From assembly GCA_028289405.1 (NCBI GenBank), contig JANQPP010000097.1:1-33836 (forward strand): a stretch of 33,836 nt of DNA, read 5' to 3'. This document shows positions 16,201-25,100 of the stretch, one piece after another. The stretch's first letter is position 1; each line of letters starts with the position of its first letter. A model generated the notes under the pieces. The model was not told the origin of the DNA. It searched no databases and saw only the letters and a program-made list of their open reading frames with translations. The DNA comes from Pirellulales bacterium (GTDB taxonomy: Bacteria > Planctomycetota > Planctomycetia > Pirellulales > JANQPP01). The translations under genes and the position numbers were made by a program.

Positions 16201-16740
16201 GCCGGGGACTCCGAGGGACGGTTTTATTTGGTGAGCTTGCGTGACAAGCCCACGCCGCATCTGCAACTAGATGCCTCCTTGACCCATGACACGGCCATGG
16301 CTTCCCCTTGGGCGGTGGGAGATGCTTCCGCCTTTGCCGTGGACTCCCAAAACCGAATGTTAAAAATCCGCTTGCCTGAATTTCGCTTGGAAATTCTAGA
16401 AACCCTCACGGCCCCTTGGGCGGATGGCCCCTTTTCCCTGGAGCAATCGATTCTGCTAGTGACCAATGAACAGTTGATCTGTCGGAATGAGCAGGGGGCG
16501 GCGGCGTGGAGCATCCCCTGGCCGCACGGCAAGCTCGCGGGACAGCCGCTCAGCCGGGCGGCGGAATGGATTCTCGTGTCCCGGCAAGGAAGAGCTTTCG
16601 GCTTGAATCCCACCGACGGCAGCCTGAATTGGCAAGTCGATCTCGGACAACCGTGCGCGGCGGGTCCGGTGCAAATTGGGGATCGCCTGGCCGTGGCGGC
16701 CCACGATGGTGCTTTATTGTTTTTCACGCCCGGAAACTAA
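13300..16740 (+). CDS. Membrane-anchored PQQ-type beta-propeller protein
   Basis: This 1146-aa protein has four parts. Residues 1-75 form a helical domain (MSWQHFVQLLEERGVVSSQV) resembling the short N-terminal modules seen in planctomycete kinases. Residues 76-180 are an acidic, Pro-rich linker. A single membrane span lies near 184-208 (LLLVGGAGLLLLVVAGIWMG). The remainder is outside: TPR-like helices at about 215-430, then a PQQ/WD40-like propeller from about 450 to the end. Blade motifs include GFDAESGHPLWRRYLGD (484), VFDAESGRRLRGYQL (569) and GLNPTDGSLNWQVDLG (1101). Such blades resemble BamB and may be a protein scaffold rather than a quinone enzyme. It lies 108 bp after the zinc-ribbon ExbD gene, and the ATG has no strong ribosome binding site. 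An internal promoter in the gap is possible. Confidence 0.88.
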   Translation: MSWQHFVQLLEERGVVSSQVVSQLREKLSASAEPVDIRAVAQSLTKRGLLTPEMSQSLVAETEQSQGFTRPELSPNSSGGTPTLLDHPDESEAEASPGVNPMDPPPPRRLRDKLESEVSRSSVRSQWGLDAPTEVPRLDANMTDVLLGPESAGGGRKPNIFDVDLDRLEAEDAPAEARRRWDSPLLLVGGAGLLLLVVAGIWMGWSLWRGSADALLVQAEEDYRAQSYSQSIAKLDRFVEGFDSHPRASHARVLRDLARLRLASESAGEPLAALELAREALPRMADEPSFSESRDELAGILPQIAARLATSASETAAGSPQSGSTERPETAVAKLRAELEQAREALALVDRYVLESLRPIAMLNQIQEDLAVADRRLASLLRLESAVTDLSAVDDAPRVWDEYLKATQEFPELAGHPLLTGMLREQVETLRELVRVTQADLDPETIAVPSPITATLIPANYQEAPIAVLRGQVVAFTWEGTAYGFDAESGHPLWRRYLGDFEGSSPLRIGEEGAADFVLIDAARQELLRVTGRTGEIRWRAKLPGPSLPPVSAQERLFVSTRRGEVLVFDAESGRRLRGYQLPQPVSVAPTVDYFGERILQLAEGGFLYVLDERQPGCAQVVYLGHAPSYIVVPPVLLPRHVVLAENHRSRESRLHVFPWDGKQLETASPQIVPLEGVVLNSPLVSGEELWATTDGEGMVWLRATAGQKQLATVFSQPATGEQMLTRFLAQRNQRLWQLSEQVTVSRLVSARGQIIPDRIVLSGAVVQAPLQVFQDVGIVARLVKDQPGLTISAFNLEAPYETYWETRCAVPPLAVSRLREQTGIGLLVGADGSHAMFTSPSGNMAALPVEAGPGEGERQWFDLSQLMPDGRVVAATSGAGKLWIVSPGAGRSQGKLQSLPGNVALATTPAAFGTGLLLPDRWGQIHYWDPRQGERRAAPFQPPQAAGQSRDWRPLGTQGATARPFIAGDSEGRFYLVSLRDKPTPHLQLDASLTHDTAMASPWAVGDASAFAVDSQNRMLKIRLPEFRLEILETLTAPWADGPFSLEQSILLVTNEQLICRNEQGAAAWSIPWPHGKLAGQPLSRAAEWILVSRQGRAFGLNPTDGSLNWQVDLGQPCAAGPVQIGDRLAVAAHDGALLFFTPGN

Positions 16741-16771
16741 GACAGGATTAGCTGTTCATCGCGGTAGCCGC

Positions 16772-19078
16772 ATGCTTCCATATTTTCCAGTCTGGCAGGC
16801 GCGATTCCTCGCGCCGCGAAAGTGGCCATGGTTTTTGCCGCTGCTTGGTCTTTTCGCCAGTCTGGCATACGCGGAGGAAGACGCGCCTCCGCTGCGGCTG
16901 CAGGAAGTGTTCGACGTGATCGTGCTGAATGCCGAAAGCGATCACGAAGAACTGAAGGTGGAACCGCTCGACCCTCGCCCGGCAGACATCGATCCCCGAG
17001 CAAAGCCGCTAGAGTTCTCCCTATTCGAGGAGCCGGACGTCCGCTATTCCGTGGCGACGCGGCACGTGGCACGGGTCGACTATTTCGAAGGGCGGGCCCT
17101 GGAGCAAATCGCCCGGGAAATCGAGGCGGAACAGTTCGACCGCGCCTACGACAATTTGCGTTTTCTCCAAGAGCAGAACGCCGATTTTCCTGGCGTCACC
17201 GGGGCCTTGCACCGTTATCTGTACGCTCGGTCGGAACATGAACAGGCTGCGGGGCAATGGGAGCGGGCTTGGGTCCTGCTCGACGAATTGCACGCCAGAA
17301 ATCCGGATTACGAGAGCCTCCAGCAGGCCCTCGCCGCGCTTGGCGACCATTTCGTTCGTGAGGAAATCACGGCGGAAAGATTCGCCTCCGCGCGGCGGCT
17401 CATGGAGCGGTTCGCCGAATACTTTCCCGAGACGCCCCCCAAGTTTTTACAGGCGCGGCGGGATGGTTTGCGGGAACTGGCCCGGACGGCGCTGAAAACA
17501 TGCCTCCAGGAAAAAGCGGGCGACCGTCCCGCGATGGCGTACGCCGCTTTGGACCGTGCTCGGGACATTTGGCCGGAACTCCCCCGATTGGCGGCGATCC
17601 AGGAGGAGTTGCAGGCCGCAACCCCAAGGCTGAAAGTCGGCGTGAATTGGGTTGCCCCGCGGACTGGGGGAGTGGCGTCACTGTGGGACGCGGCCGCGCG
17701 GCGCACGTTTCCTCTGGTGCATCGCCCCCTGTTTCGCCTCCGCGCGGCAGCGCCGGGCGAGCCACGATACGAATTTCCCTGGGGCAATTGGGAACAAAAC
17801 GCAGGAGAGTCCGCCTGGTTGCTACGGCTCGGACCAACCTTGGGACCCTCTTTCACCACGGCGGATCTGGCGGCGCGGCTCTTGATGCTGGGCCATCCTC
17901 GGCACGCCGAATTCCTGCCCGCCTGGTCCAGCGTGTTACGGGACATCGAAGCGACAAACCCGCGAGAGTTGCGGGTCCGGCTGTATCCCCACCCCGTTCC
18001 AGAAGCATTGCTGCGGGATGTCGCCTGGTCCGCGGACGCCGCCTCCTTGCCGAACGGGCCGTTCCGGCTGGCCCATCGAACGCCGAGCCAAGTGACGTTT
18101 TCTCGCGAAACTTCGCATGATGCAAACGGCTCGTCGTACCTGCTAGTCACGGAGCAAGCCTACGGCGAAGAACACGACCTCCTCTCGGATATGCGGGCCG
18201 GACAACTCGATCTAGCGGCGCGAGTACCGCTGAGAAACCTGCGGAGTTTCCGGCTGGCCACGGAAATCGAAGTGCGGCGTTACGCCTATCCACGCGTGCA
18301 CATATTGCTGCCCAATCTAGGAAAAGCCTCCATGCGCAACCGGACCTTTCGGAGAGGGCTGGCCTACGCTTTTGATCGTGAGGCCATCCTTTCTCGCGAT
18401 TTGCTGGCGGGACAGTCCGTGGCGGGATGCGCGCGGACGACGGGGCCGTTTCCAATCGACGAGAGTTTCGATGACCCGCTGGGCTATGCGTACGATCCCC
18501 AGGTTTCGCCGCGTCCTTACGATCCGCGTCTCGCTTGGACGTTGTTACGGGTGGGCTGGAAGCAGTCGGGCCACGACTCCCCAGACGCGGAAGAGCGAGT
18601 TCCCATCACTTTGTCCCTTGCGCATCCTCCCACTTTCACGGCCCGGACGGCCTGCGTGGCGCTGGCGGAGTATTTCGAACTCTTGGGCGGAAAGCTCGTG
18701 CTGCACGCCGTGCCGCCGGAAGAGATGCTGGCCGCGGCGCGGAATTACGATTTGTTTTATGTGGAATTGGCGATGTGGGAGCCGGTGGCGGATATCCAGC
18801 GGCTTTTCGATCGCTCCCACCCTTGGAGCGAAGGCAACGCCTACCTCTGGCAAAACCTGCGCGAATTGGAAGAGATCGCCGCCTGGGACGCGGCACGGAA
18901 CAAGCTGCAGGCGATCCACCGTTTGGTCCACGAGGAGGTACTGGTGATTCCCCTGTGGCAACTCGTGGACCACTTCGCGATACGTCGCGGAATCACTGGA
19001 GTACCCGCGCGTCCGGTAGCGCTATACGAGCATCTGGCCGCACGTCGCGGCACGGCGCCGCGCGAGGAGGGTCGCTGA
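16772..19078 (+). CDS. Secreted protein with helical repeats and a family-5 solute-binding domain
   Basis: The 768-aa product starts with a signal peptide (WPWFLPLLGLFASLAYAEE). Residues about 95-280 are TPR-like helices (QIAREIEAEQFDRAYDNLRF, AAGQWERAWVLLDELHARNP). From about 286 to the end the sequence follows extracellular solute-binding protein family 5 (peptide/nickel/opine binders), with RTFRRGLAYAFDREAILSRD at about 523, the FPIDESFDDPLGYAYDP hinge and VLVIPLWQLVDHFAIRRGI near 720. Family-5 proteins normally feed an ABC importer, but no permease or ATPase gene lies here. The gene is between the propeller and a secreted protein in an ExbB/ExbD cluster, so the fold may serve another purpose. 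The start at 16772 is chosen for the signal peptide. Its stop overlaps the next start (TGATG). Confidence 0.86.
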   Translation: MLPYFPVWQARFLAPRKWPWFLPLLGLFASLAYAEEDAPPLRLQEVFDVIVLNAESDHEELKVEPLDPRPADIDPRAKPLEFSLFEEPDVRYSVATRHVARVDYFEGRALEQIAREIEAEQFDRAYDNLRFLQEQNADFPGVTGALHRYLYARSEHEQAAGQWERAWVLLDELHARNPDYESLQQALAALGDHFVREEITAERFASARRLMERFAEYFPETPPKFLQARRDGLRELARTALKTCLQEKAGDRPAMAYAALDRARDIWPELPRLAAIQEELQAATPRLKVGVNWVAPRTGGVASLWDAAARRTFPLVHRPLFRLRAAAPGEPRYEFPWGNWEQNAGESAWLLRLGPTLGPSFTTADLAARLLMLGHPRHAEFLPAWSSVLRDIEATNPRELRVRLYPHPVPEALLRDVAWSADAASLPNGPFRLAHRTPSQVTFSRETSHDANGSSYLLVTEQAYGEEHDLLSDMRAGQLDLAARVPLRNLRSFRLATEIEVRRYAYPRVHILLPNLGKASMRNRTFRRGLAYAFDREAILSRDLLAGQSVAGCARTTGPFPIDESFDDPLGYAYDPQVSPRPYDPRLAWTLLRVGWKQSGHDSPDAEERVPITLSLAHPPTFTARTACVALAEYFELLGGKLVLHAVPPEEMLAAARNYDLFYVELAMWEPVADIQRLFDRSHPWSEGNAYLWQNLRELEEIAAWDAARNKLQAIHRLVHEEVLVIPLWQLVDHFAIRRGITGVPARPVALYEHLAARRGTAPREEGR

Positions 19079-20517
19079 TGCCATGCACCTTCAATAGCCG
19101 GAGGACGGTCCGCCGCGCCGCTTTTTGGCTTATGTTGCTGATGGTTGCCGCCGCCTGCACGCCAGCGCTCCGCGCGGCGGAGGAGTCGCCAGATTGGTTG
19201 CTCCGCCCCATCACCGCCCAGGTGACGTTGCATCACGACGCGGCTCGGCATGGCCAAGACTCCCAACGTTTGGCGCGTTACCTGCTGAATCGTGCGGGAC
19301 GGCTGTTGGGAGCACGCTGGCAATTGGAGATACATGTCGCCCCCTTGCCGACAGATTGGTCCACCACGGGCGTCGCGCCCGGCGGGCAGGAAATGTCAGC
19401 CGATGAGAGTAAAATTTCAGACAAGGTCGTATGGCTGGAGCTGGCAGAGCGGTCCCGGGGAAAATTGGTATGGCGCTCGCGGGAATGGGATACGACCTTG
19501 CGGCATTGGGGGACGCTCTCTAAGCGGGAGGTTGCGCACCGGCGAGCGACCCCCGAGGCGGGCGTGCGGCAGTTGCTCGACGTGCTCTCTCCGCTGGCCC
19601 GAGTGAGCCACGTTCAACCGGGCGGCGCGACGCTAAGAGTTCAAGGAAGCGCGCTGCCTCAGGGAGATGCTCAAGCGGTACCGTCTCCGGAATCCGGTCT
19701 GTGGCGGCCGTTTCAAGCGCAACGCTCCGCTCAAACTGGCGCCGACGGCATGCTCCCTATCGAGTGGACGTATCTGGTCACGCGGGATTGGCCCGCGGCG
19801 GAACTTTCCACTCGCCTCGTGACCGGGATTCGTTCCCCTTTGCGAAGCTGGCGCGTGGGAAACGGCCTGTTCGCCTTGCCCGTGGTGTCCCGCTTTCCCG
19901 CCACCGAGCTGCGGTTGCACGGCCTGGCGGAGGGCGAGCCCCCTCTGGCGGGTTACGAACTGCTGGAAAAAACGGAAGACGCGCAAGGCTGGTCGCCGGT
20001 GGGCTGGACTGATCGGGCTGGCCGCATCCGCATCGACGCCACGGACGCCGGTTTGCGGACCTTCTACATCCGGCATGGGGAACAGGTGTTGGCCCGGATC
20101 CCGCTGTTGTGTGGCGAACAGGCGGAACTGGCCGTATCGCTGCCCAATCGGGAGGAGCGGCTCAAAGCCGAAGGGCTGGTGTTGCGGCTCCAAAGCGAGA
20201 TCGTCGACGCCGTGGCGCGGCGGGAAATCCTGCTGGCCAGTATCGAACTGGCGCTGGAACGAAACCAACTGGACGCTGCCCAGCAGTATCTTGAGCGGCT
20301 GCGGCAATTGCCGACCGAACGTGATTTCCTCATCCGCTTGCAGCGTGAACGAGAGCGGTTCGGTGGCAACGACGGACTGCTGGGGGACGAGATTCGTCAA
20401 TTGTTCCAGCGGACCCGGCAGACCGTGGCCCAGCACCTCCCGGATGACCCGGTGCGAGACGCGGAGCTGCGCGTGCTGCAAGCGAGCAGAAGGCCCCGGC
20501 TGAACTCGCCAGGCTGA
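19078..20517 (+). CDS. Secreted protein of unknown function, last gene of the ExbB/ExbD cluster
   Basis: This 479-aa protein starts with ATG in a TGATG overlap with the previous gene, with AGGAGG 7 bases upstream, so translation is clearly coupled. The N-terminus is a signal peptide (AAFWLMLLMVAAACTPALRA, then AEE). The Cys after VAAA could make it a lipoprotein, but the lipobox is poor and cleavage after LRA is more likely. The middle (about 40-350) is beta-rich with two domains; the segment YELLEKTEDAQGWSPVGWTD looks Ig-like or carboxypeptidase-regulatory-like. Residues about 355-460 are helical with Arg/Glu-rich heptads (EEIVD-like, QQYLERLRQLP). I do not recognise a family. Being last in the cluster, it may be the outermost or periplasmic scaffold part. 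Confidence 0.82.
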   Translation: MPCTFNSRRTVRRAAFWLMLLMVAAACTPALRAAEESPDWLLRPITAQVTLHHDAARHGQDSQRLARYLLNRAGRLLGARWQLEIHVAPLPTDWSTTGVAPGGQEMSADESKISDKVVWLELAERSRGKLVWRSREWDTTLRHWGTLSKREVAHRRATPEAGVRQLLDVLSPLARVSHVQPGGATLRVQGSALPQGDAQAVPSPESGLWRPFQAQRSAQTGADGMLPIEWTYLVTRDWPAAELSTRLVTGIRSPLRSWRVGNGLFALPVVSRFPATELRLHGLAEGEPPLAGYELLEKTEDAQGWSPVGWTDRAGRIRIDATDAGLRTFYIRHGEQVLARIPLLCGEQAELAVSLPNREERLKAEGLVLRLQSEIVDAVARREILLASIELALERNQLDAAQQYLERLRQLPTERDFLIRLQRERERFGGNDGLLGDEIRQLFQRTRQTVAQHLPDDPVRDAELRVLQASRRPRLNSPG

Positions 20518-20607
20518 ACCAAGAGCGAGGTGTTTTTGACTGGAACTTCCGCGGGCGAGGGTGCAAAATGTCCGATGGTTCGTGAACCTTGGGGCAATTG
20601 TAGCGAC

Positions 20608-21174
20608 ATGGCGCGACGGCGAAACCATTATGAAGCGGCCTTTGAAGCCTATTTGAAATCTCGCCGCGTGCCGTACATCGCCGTGGACGAGACCCGCCGG
20701 ACATTGTTCACGCAAGAGCCGATCAAGAGCTTGGACTTTATCGTGGCCCCTGCGTCGGGCCCCAGTTGGTTGGCCGACATCAAAGGCCGGCGATTCCCAT
20801 CGGGCCGGGGACGCTATTGGACCAACTGGTCGACGCATGGCGACCTGCAAGCCATGGCGGCCTGGGAGAAGGTGTTCGGCGCCCCGTTTCAAGGGCTCTT
20901 CGTGTTCGCATATTGGATCGTAGGCTATCGGTCCCCGCTCCCCTCTGCTCAGCTCTGGTCGTACCGAGACCGCTGGTACGCCTTTTTGGGGGTCTTGGCC
21001 CGGGACTACGCCGCCTGGTCGCGGCCCATTTCCCCACGCTGGGAAACGGTGGCCCTGCGGGGAAGCGATTTCCGCCGGCTAGCCCGTCCCGCACAAGCGA
21101 TATTTTCCGCGGGAAGTGACGAAACCATGGCCGCTGGCGATGCACCGGCCCCTGCCCTGCGGGCGTCGGGCTGA
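20608..21174 (+). CDS. HYExAFE family protein
   Basis: This 188-aa protein begins MARRRNHYEAAFEAYLKSRR, the motif that gives the HYExAFE family its name, seen mainly in planctomycetes. The order helix, VPYIAVDE, SLDFIV, then WLADIKGRRFP fits a PD-(D/E)XK nuclease-like core: Asp in LDFIV and Asp-x-Lys in ADIKG. Downstream segments HGDLQAMAAWEKVFG and GLFVFAYWI fit as well. Function in vivo is unknown. The ATG at 20608 is chosen because it begins the family motif; upstream in-frame ATGs exist at 20575 and 20530, and no clear ribosome binding site separates them. It lies 90 bp after the cluster end. The C-terminal 20 residues (Ala/Pro-rich) are probably a loose tail. Confidence 0.85.
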   Translation: MARRRNHYEAAFEAYLKSRRVPYIAVDETRRTLFTQEPIKSLDFIVAPASGPSWLADIKGRRFPSGRGRYWTNWSTHGDLQAMAAWEKVFGAPFQGLFVFAYWIVGYRSPLPSAQLWSYRDRWYAFLGVLARDYAAWSRPISPRWETVALRGSDFRRLARPAQAIFSAGSDETMAAGDAPAPALRASG

Positions 21175-21270
21175 ACCTGACGGCGGCAACGGCCCGAAGT
21201 AATAGAAGGTGACGCGCGTAACGTAACGAACGCCGCTTTGTCCGGGAGTGACGCCGCAAGGATTGCGACG

Positions 21271-21486
21271 ATGTCTGAAATCCCCGTGTTCTGGGTCCTG
21301 CTCTATCTGCTGGCGGCGCTCATGGCGACCGCCTTGCTGGCGAAGCACCCGCGCGCCCCCGTCGAAGAACCCAAGCTGATCCAGTGCCCGGACTGCCAAA
21401 TGACCATTTCCCGCCGCGCGCTGATGTGCCCTCACTGCGGACTGCAGCTCAATCATCTGGAAGTCTCCGAGGAGAATGCGGCGTGA
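21271..21486 (+). CDS. Small membrane protein with a zinc ribbon (71 aa)
   Basis: The protein has one membrane span near residues 5-25 (VFWVLLYLLAALMATALLA), followed by a zinc-ribbon motif CPDC...CPHCG in the C-terminal half. AAGGA 9 bases before the ATG at 21271 supports this start. The pattern of a short membrane anchor plus a cytoplasmic ribbon recalls the zinc-ribbon ExbD in this window, but the two are not clearly related. I do not recognise a named family. The product is short but the start signal and the two CxxC pairs make it a probable gene. Confidence 0.75.
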   Translation: MSEIPVFWVLLYLLAALMATALLAKHPRAPVEEPKLIQCPDCQMTISRRALMCPHCGLQLNHLEVSEENAA

Positions 21487-22109
21487 ATCCGCGGAGCCTA
21501 CATACCTGAACCGTCTGGATTACGGTCACCCAGGCACACTGGGATCGTGCGTGGTGCGGGGACATGTTCGCGAGAAAACGCACCGCAGCCGTCCACGGCC
21601 ATTCGCGGCGGCTTCGGCCCACTTCCGCAAATCGAAGCTCGAAAAGTTGACGGCCCCCTGGCGTTCGTTACGATAGTGCCGGCGGGTAAGAGTTTCGAGC
21701 CACCGGAGATCCTCGTTTTTTCCCGCGTTGTCGGAATTTCGCCCACTGAAATCGGATGTAAGTTGCGGATATCCGTTCGTATCGTCTGAAAGTGTTGGAG
21801 GCACTGAGGACACGGCAGAAAAATAGGGCGATAATCGGCGCGGCGTTGGAGTTCACTGGGGCCGTGATGAGGAACATGGCCATTTGTCAAGGATGACGTC
21901 GTGCCTGGGGCTAAGGTGTTTTCGGAGATCGCGAGACCGCGCGTCGCGCGTGTCCATTGGCCCGAGGGCTGGCTTCCGTGTGCCCACGACCGGTTATTCC
22001 TGCCGGGCACGAAGATCACGAGACCGCTGCCGTATATCGCGGGATTTGAAGCGGAATGGTGCCATTCCGCCACTGTGATTTCCTTTACGAAGCGTCGTCG
22101 GTACTTCCG
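21487..22109. other. Intergenic region without a recognisable gene
   Basis: This 623-bp stretch contains short open frames on both strands, but none has a believable start or recognisable protein-like composition. No clear promoter pair, tRNA-like or terminator-like structure was seen. It may be the leader of the kinase gene or the remains of a lost gene. Confidence 0.5.
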
Positions 22110-25100
22110 ATGAGTACGAACACGAATTCGCTGTCCGGAAGCAGGGGCCAGCGAGGGGAATTGATTCACCGCCTGATTCACGGCTATCTCGACCAGGCGG
22201 GTACGGAGCATGCCGCGGCGCGCGAAGCGTTTCTCCGCCGGCATGCCGATCTGCTGCCGGAGTTGAGATGGGAATTGGACCGGCAACAGTTGCTCCGCGC
22301 CGAGCGGCGGAAAACGGCGATTCGAGTAACGCGGCCCGAATCCACGACCCTCCGCAGCGAAGAGGTTTCCTCCGGCATCTCTCCCTGGTTCGTCAGCTTT
22401 CCACCCACGCGACGTTTCCAGTATGTGCGGACACTCGGCCGAGGCGGACAGAGCATCGTTTTCGAGGCGGTCGATCGCGAACGCGGCAACCACCGCGTGG
22501 CGCTCAAGACCAGCTTGTCCGCGGCACCAGAAAGCCTCGGCGGATTCAAACGAGAATTTTCGTCGCTGGTGGAACTGCGGCATCCCAACCTGGTCACGCT
22601 GTATGACGTCTTTTCCGAGAAGGGTTGCTGGTTCTACACCATGGAATTAGTGGAGGGGGCCAATATCCGCGATTACGTCCGCTCACTCCGCTCCCTGCAG
22701 GGTCTGCGCGCGAATCCGGACCGGCTGCGAAACGCCTTTTGGCAGTTAGCGGAAGCATTGCAGTTCATTCATGGCCAAGGCCGGTTGCATCGTGACATCA
22801 AACCTTCGAACGTGATGGTGCGGACCGATGGGCGACTGGTACTGCTCGATCTCGGCCTGGTGGCCAAGATTCACCCCCCGCGATTTTCCGGAACTTATGT
22901 GGACAGCGTGGTGCCGGCCGGCGTGGTCGGCACGCTGGACTACATCGCTCCGGAATTGTTCCTGAATGCCCCGGCCACGGAAGCCAGTGATCTATACTCG
23001 TTCGGCGTGGCGCTGTTTGAATGCATCACCGGCGGCATGCCGATCCCGCGCGGTGAAGAGACCTATCTGGAGTATCAGCGGCGGAAGGTGACTTGGGATC
23101 CACCGTCACTAGAGAGCATTCGGGGCCAAGTTCCCGCGCCCCTGGCCCGGCTCTGCGTCGGGCTCTTGCAGCGTGAACCAGGCGCGCGGCCTGGTGTGTC
23201 GGAGATCCTCGACACGTTGGCTCGCCTGGGCGGAAGAAGTGTCCCCCAAAGCAATTCCGCAAAGCCTTCCCGCTTCGCCTACGTGGGGCGTGAAACACAA
23301 TTAGCGGGCCTGGAGCAGGCCTTCGTGCAGGCCAGCGCGAGGCGCGAGGCGGTTTGTCTCCATCTGCACGGAGCATCGGGAACGGGAAAAAGCACGCTGG
23401 TCTCCCGATTTCTGTACCAGTTGTGGGAAAATCACCCCGAAGCGGTCATTCTAGCCGGCCGCTGTTTTGAACAGGCGACCGTTCCCTTCGAAGCGGTCGA
23501 CAGTCTCGTCGACGCGCTGGCGCGGCATCTCAAACGGCTCGATCGCGTCGAGTTGGCGGCGTTGATTCCCCGCCATGTGGACGCTCTGGCACTGATGTTT
23601 CCCGTGCTCAACAGCATTCCTGCCGTGCGGGAGGCCCCACAGCGGGCCGGCCAAATCCCGGACAAGCAGGAATTGCGGCGGCGGGCCTTCAGCGCGCTGC
23701 GGGAAATACTGTGCAAGATCGGCGATCGCGCGCCGCTGGTGCTCTTCATCGACGATCTACAATGGGGAGACGTGGACAGCGCCAGGTTGCTGGTCGATCT
23801 CTTCCAGCCTCCCGATCTCCCCGTGTTGACTCTAATTTTGAGTTATCGAACGGAAGACCGAGAAGGTAGTCCTTGCTTGCAGCACCTGGAGGCCGCTCGG
23901 CGGGAGCCGTGGTTCAGCCACTGCTGTCGCGAAATTCCCCTCCCCCCACTTTCCTTCGAGGATGCCCAAGAACTGGCGCTCGAGCACCTGGGGCGCGAGC
24001 GACCAAATGCGGAGCCTCATGCCGCGCGGATTGCCCACGAGTCGGAAGGCAACGCATTTTTCATCGGTGAACTGGCTCGTTTTCTGGAGCGGCGTTGGCC
24101 GGCAACCTCCACGGCCGATCAAGACATCACAATCGAAGGCGTGCTTTTGTCACGTGTCCGGGAAATGTCCCGCGAGCATCAGCGGCTGTTGGAAGTGATC
24201 GCCGTGGCTGGAAAGCCGCTGCGCCAGCGGGACGCTTTTTCCGCCGCCGGATTGGAGCACGATCTGGGGTTGGCTCGCGATGTACTTGACGAGTTGATCG
24301 TGCGGAACTTAGCCAAAAGCCATGGGCGTGGGCCGCAAGACACGGTGGAAACTTATCACGACCGCGTGCGAAAAACGGTCGTGAGCAGTTTGCCGCCGGA
24401 CCACATCAAAAGCAGCTACGCGCGACTGGCGAATGCCCTGGAGACTTCGGGGAAACCCGACTCGGAAACGTTCGCCGCCTATTGCCTGGGAGCGGGTCAA
24501 TCTCGCCGGGCCGGCCGGCTGTACGCCGCTGCCGCCGATCATGCCGTCGAGTCCCTGGCCTTCGACCGCGCCGTGAAGCTGTACCGCCAGGCCATCAAGT
24601 ACGCCGGCTTTCAACCGGAGGAACGGCGAGTCCACCAGATCAAACTCGGTGACGCGCTGACCAACGCGGGAAGATCCGCCGAAGCCGCGGATGTCTATAG
24701 TGTTGTCGCGCGCGACGCCCCCGATCCAGAGCGGCTTGATCTAGAGAGCCGCGCGGCCATTCAAAGGCTCTACAGCGGCAACCTTGATGACGGCCTCCGT
24801 CAAATCCGAGCTGCGTTGGAGAGCGTCGGCCTGCCGTACCCGCGGTCTCGTTGGTGGACCCTGTTGCGGCTCTTGGCCCGTCGCATGCAGCTTCGGCTGA
24901 GCTGCCTCCGGGCCGACAAACTCCTGCAGACACACGTTTCAAAGACGAGCCCCCGGGTCACCGCACAACTGGACTTAAGCTGGTCCGCCGCCGTCGGTCT
25001 GACCGTCGTGGACTCTTTGATTGGGGCTTACTACCAAACCGAAAATGCGTGCCTGGCGTTGCGTCACCGCGATCCCGCGCGGGCGGCGCGGGCCGTGCTC

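Noticed and set aside
18535..19077. Upstream extension of the 479-aa protein frame
   Set aside because: The extra 181 residues overlap the solute-binding gene in another frame. AGGAGG and the signal peptide fix the start at 19078.
20536..20564. TTGACT as a -35 for the HYExAFE gene
   Set aside because: No -10-like hexamer lies 16-18 bases downstream; the nearest AT-rich hexamer is 22 bases away.
21498..22583. A 361-codon open frame on the minus strand
   Set aside because: It covers the antisense of the kinase gene start and the upstream gap. The composition is not protein-like and no start signal was seen; high GC leaves long random frames.
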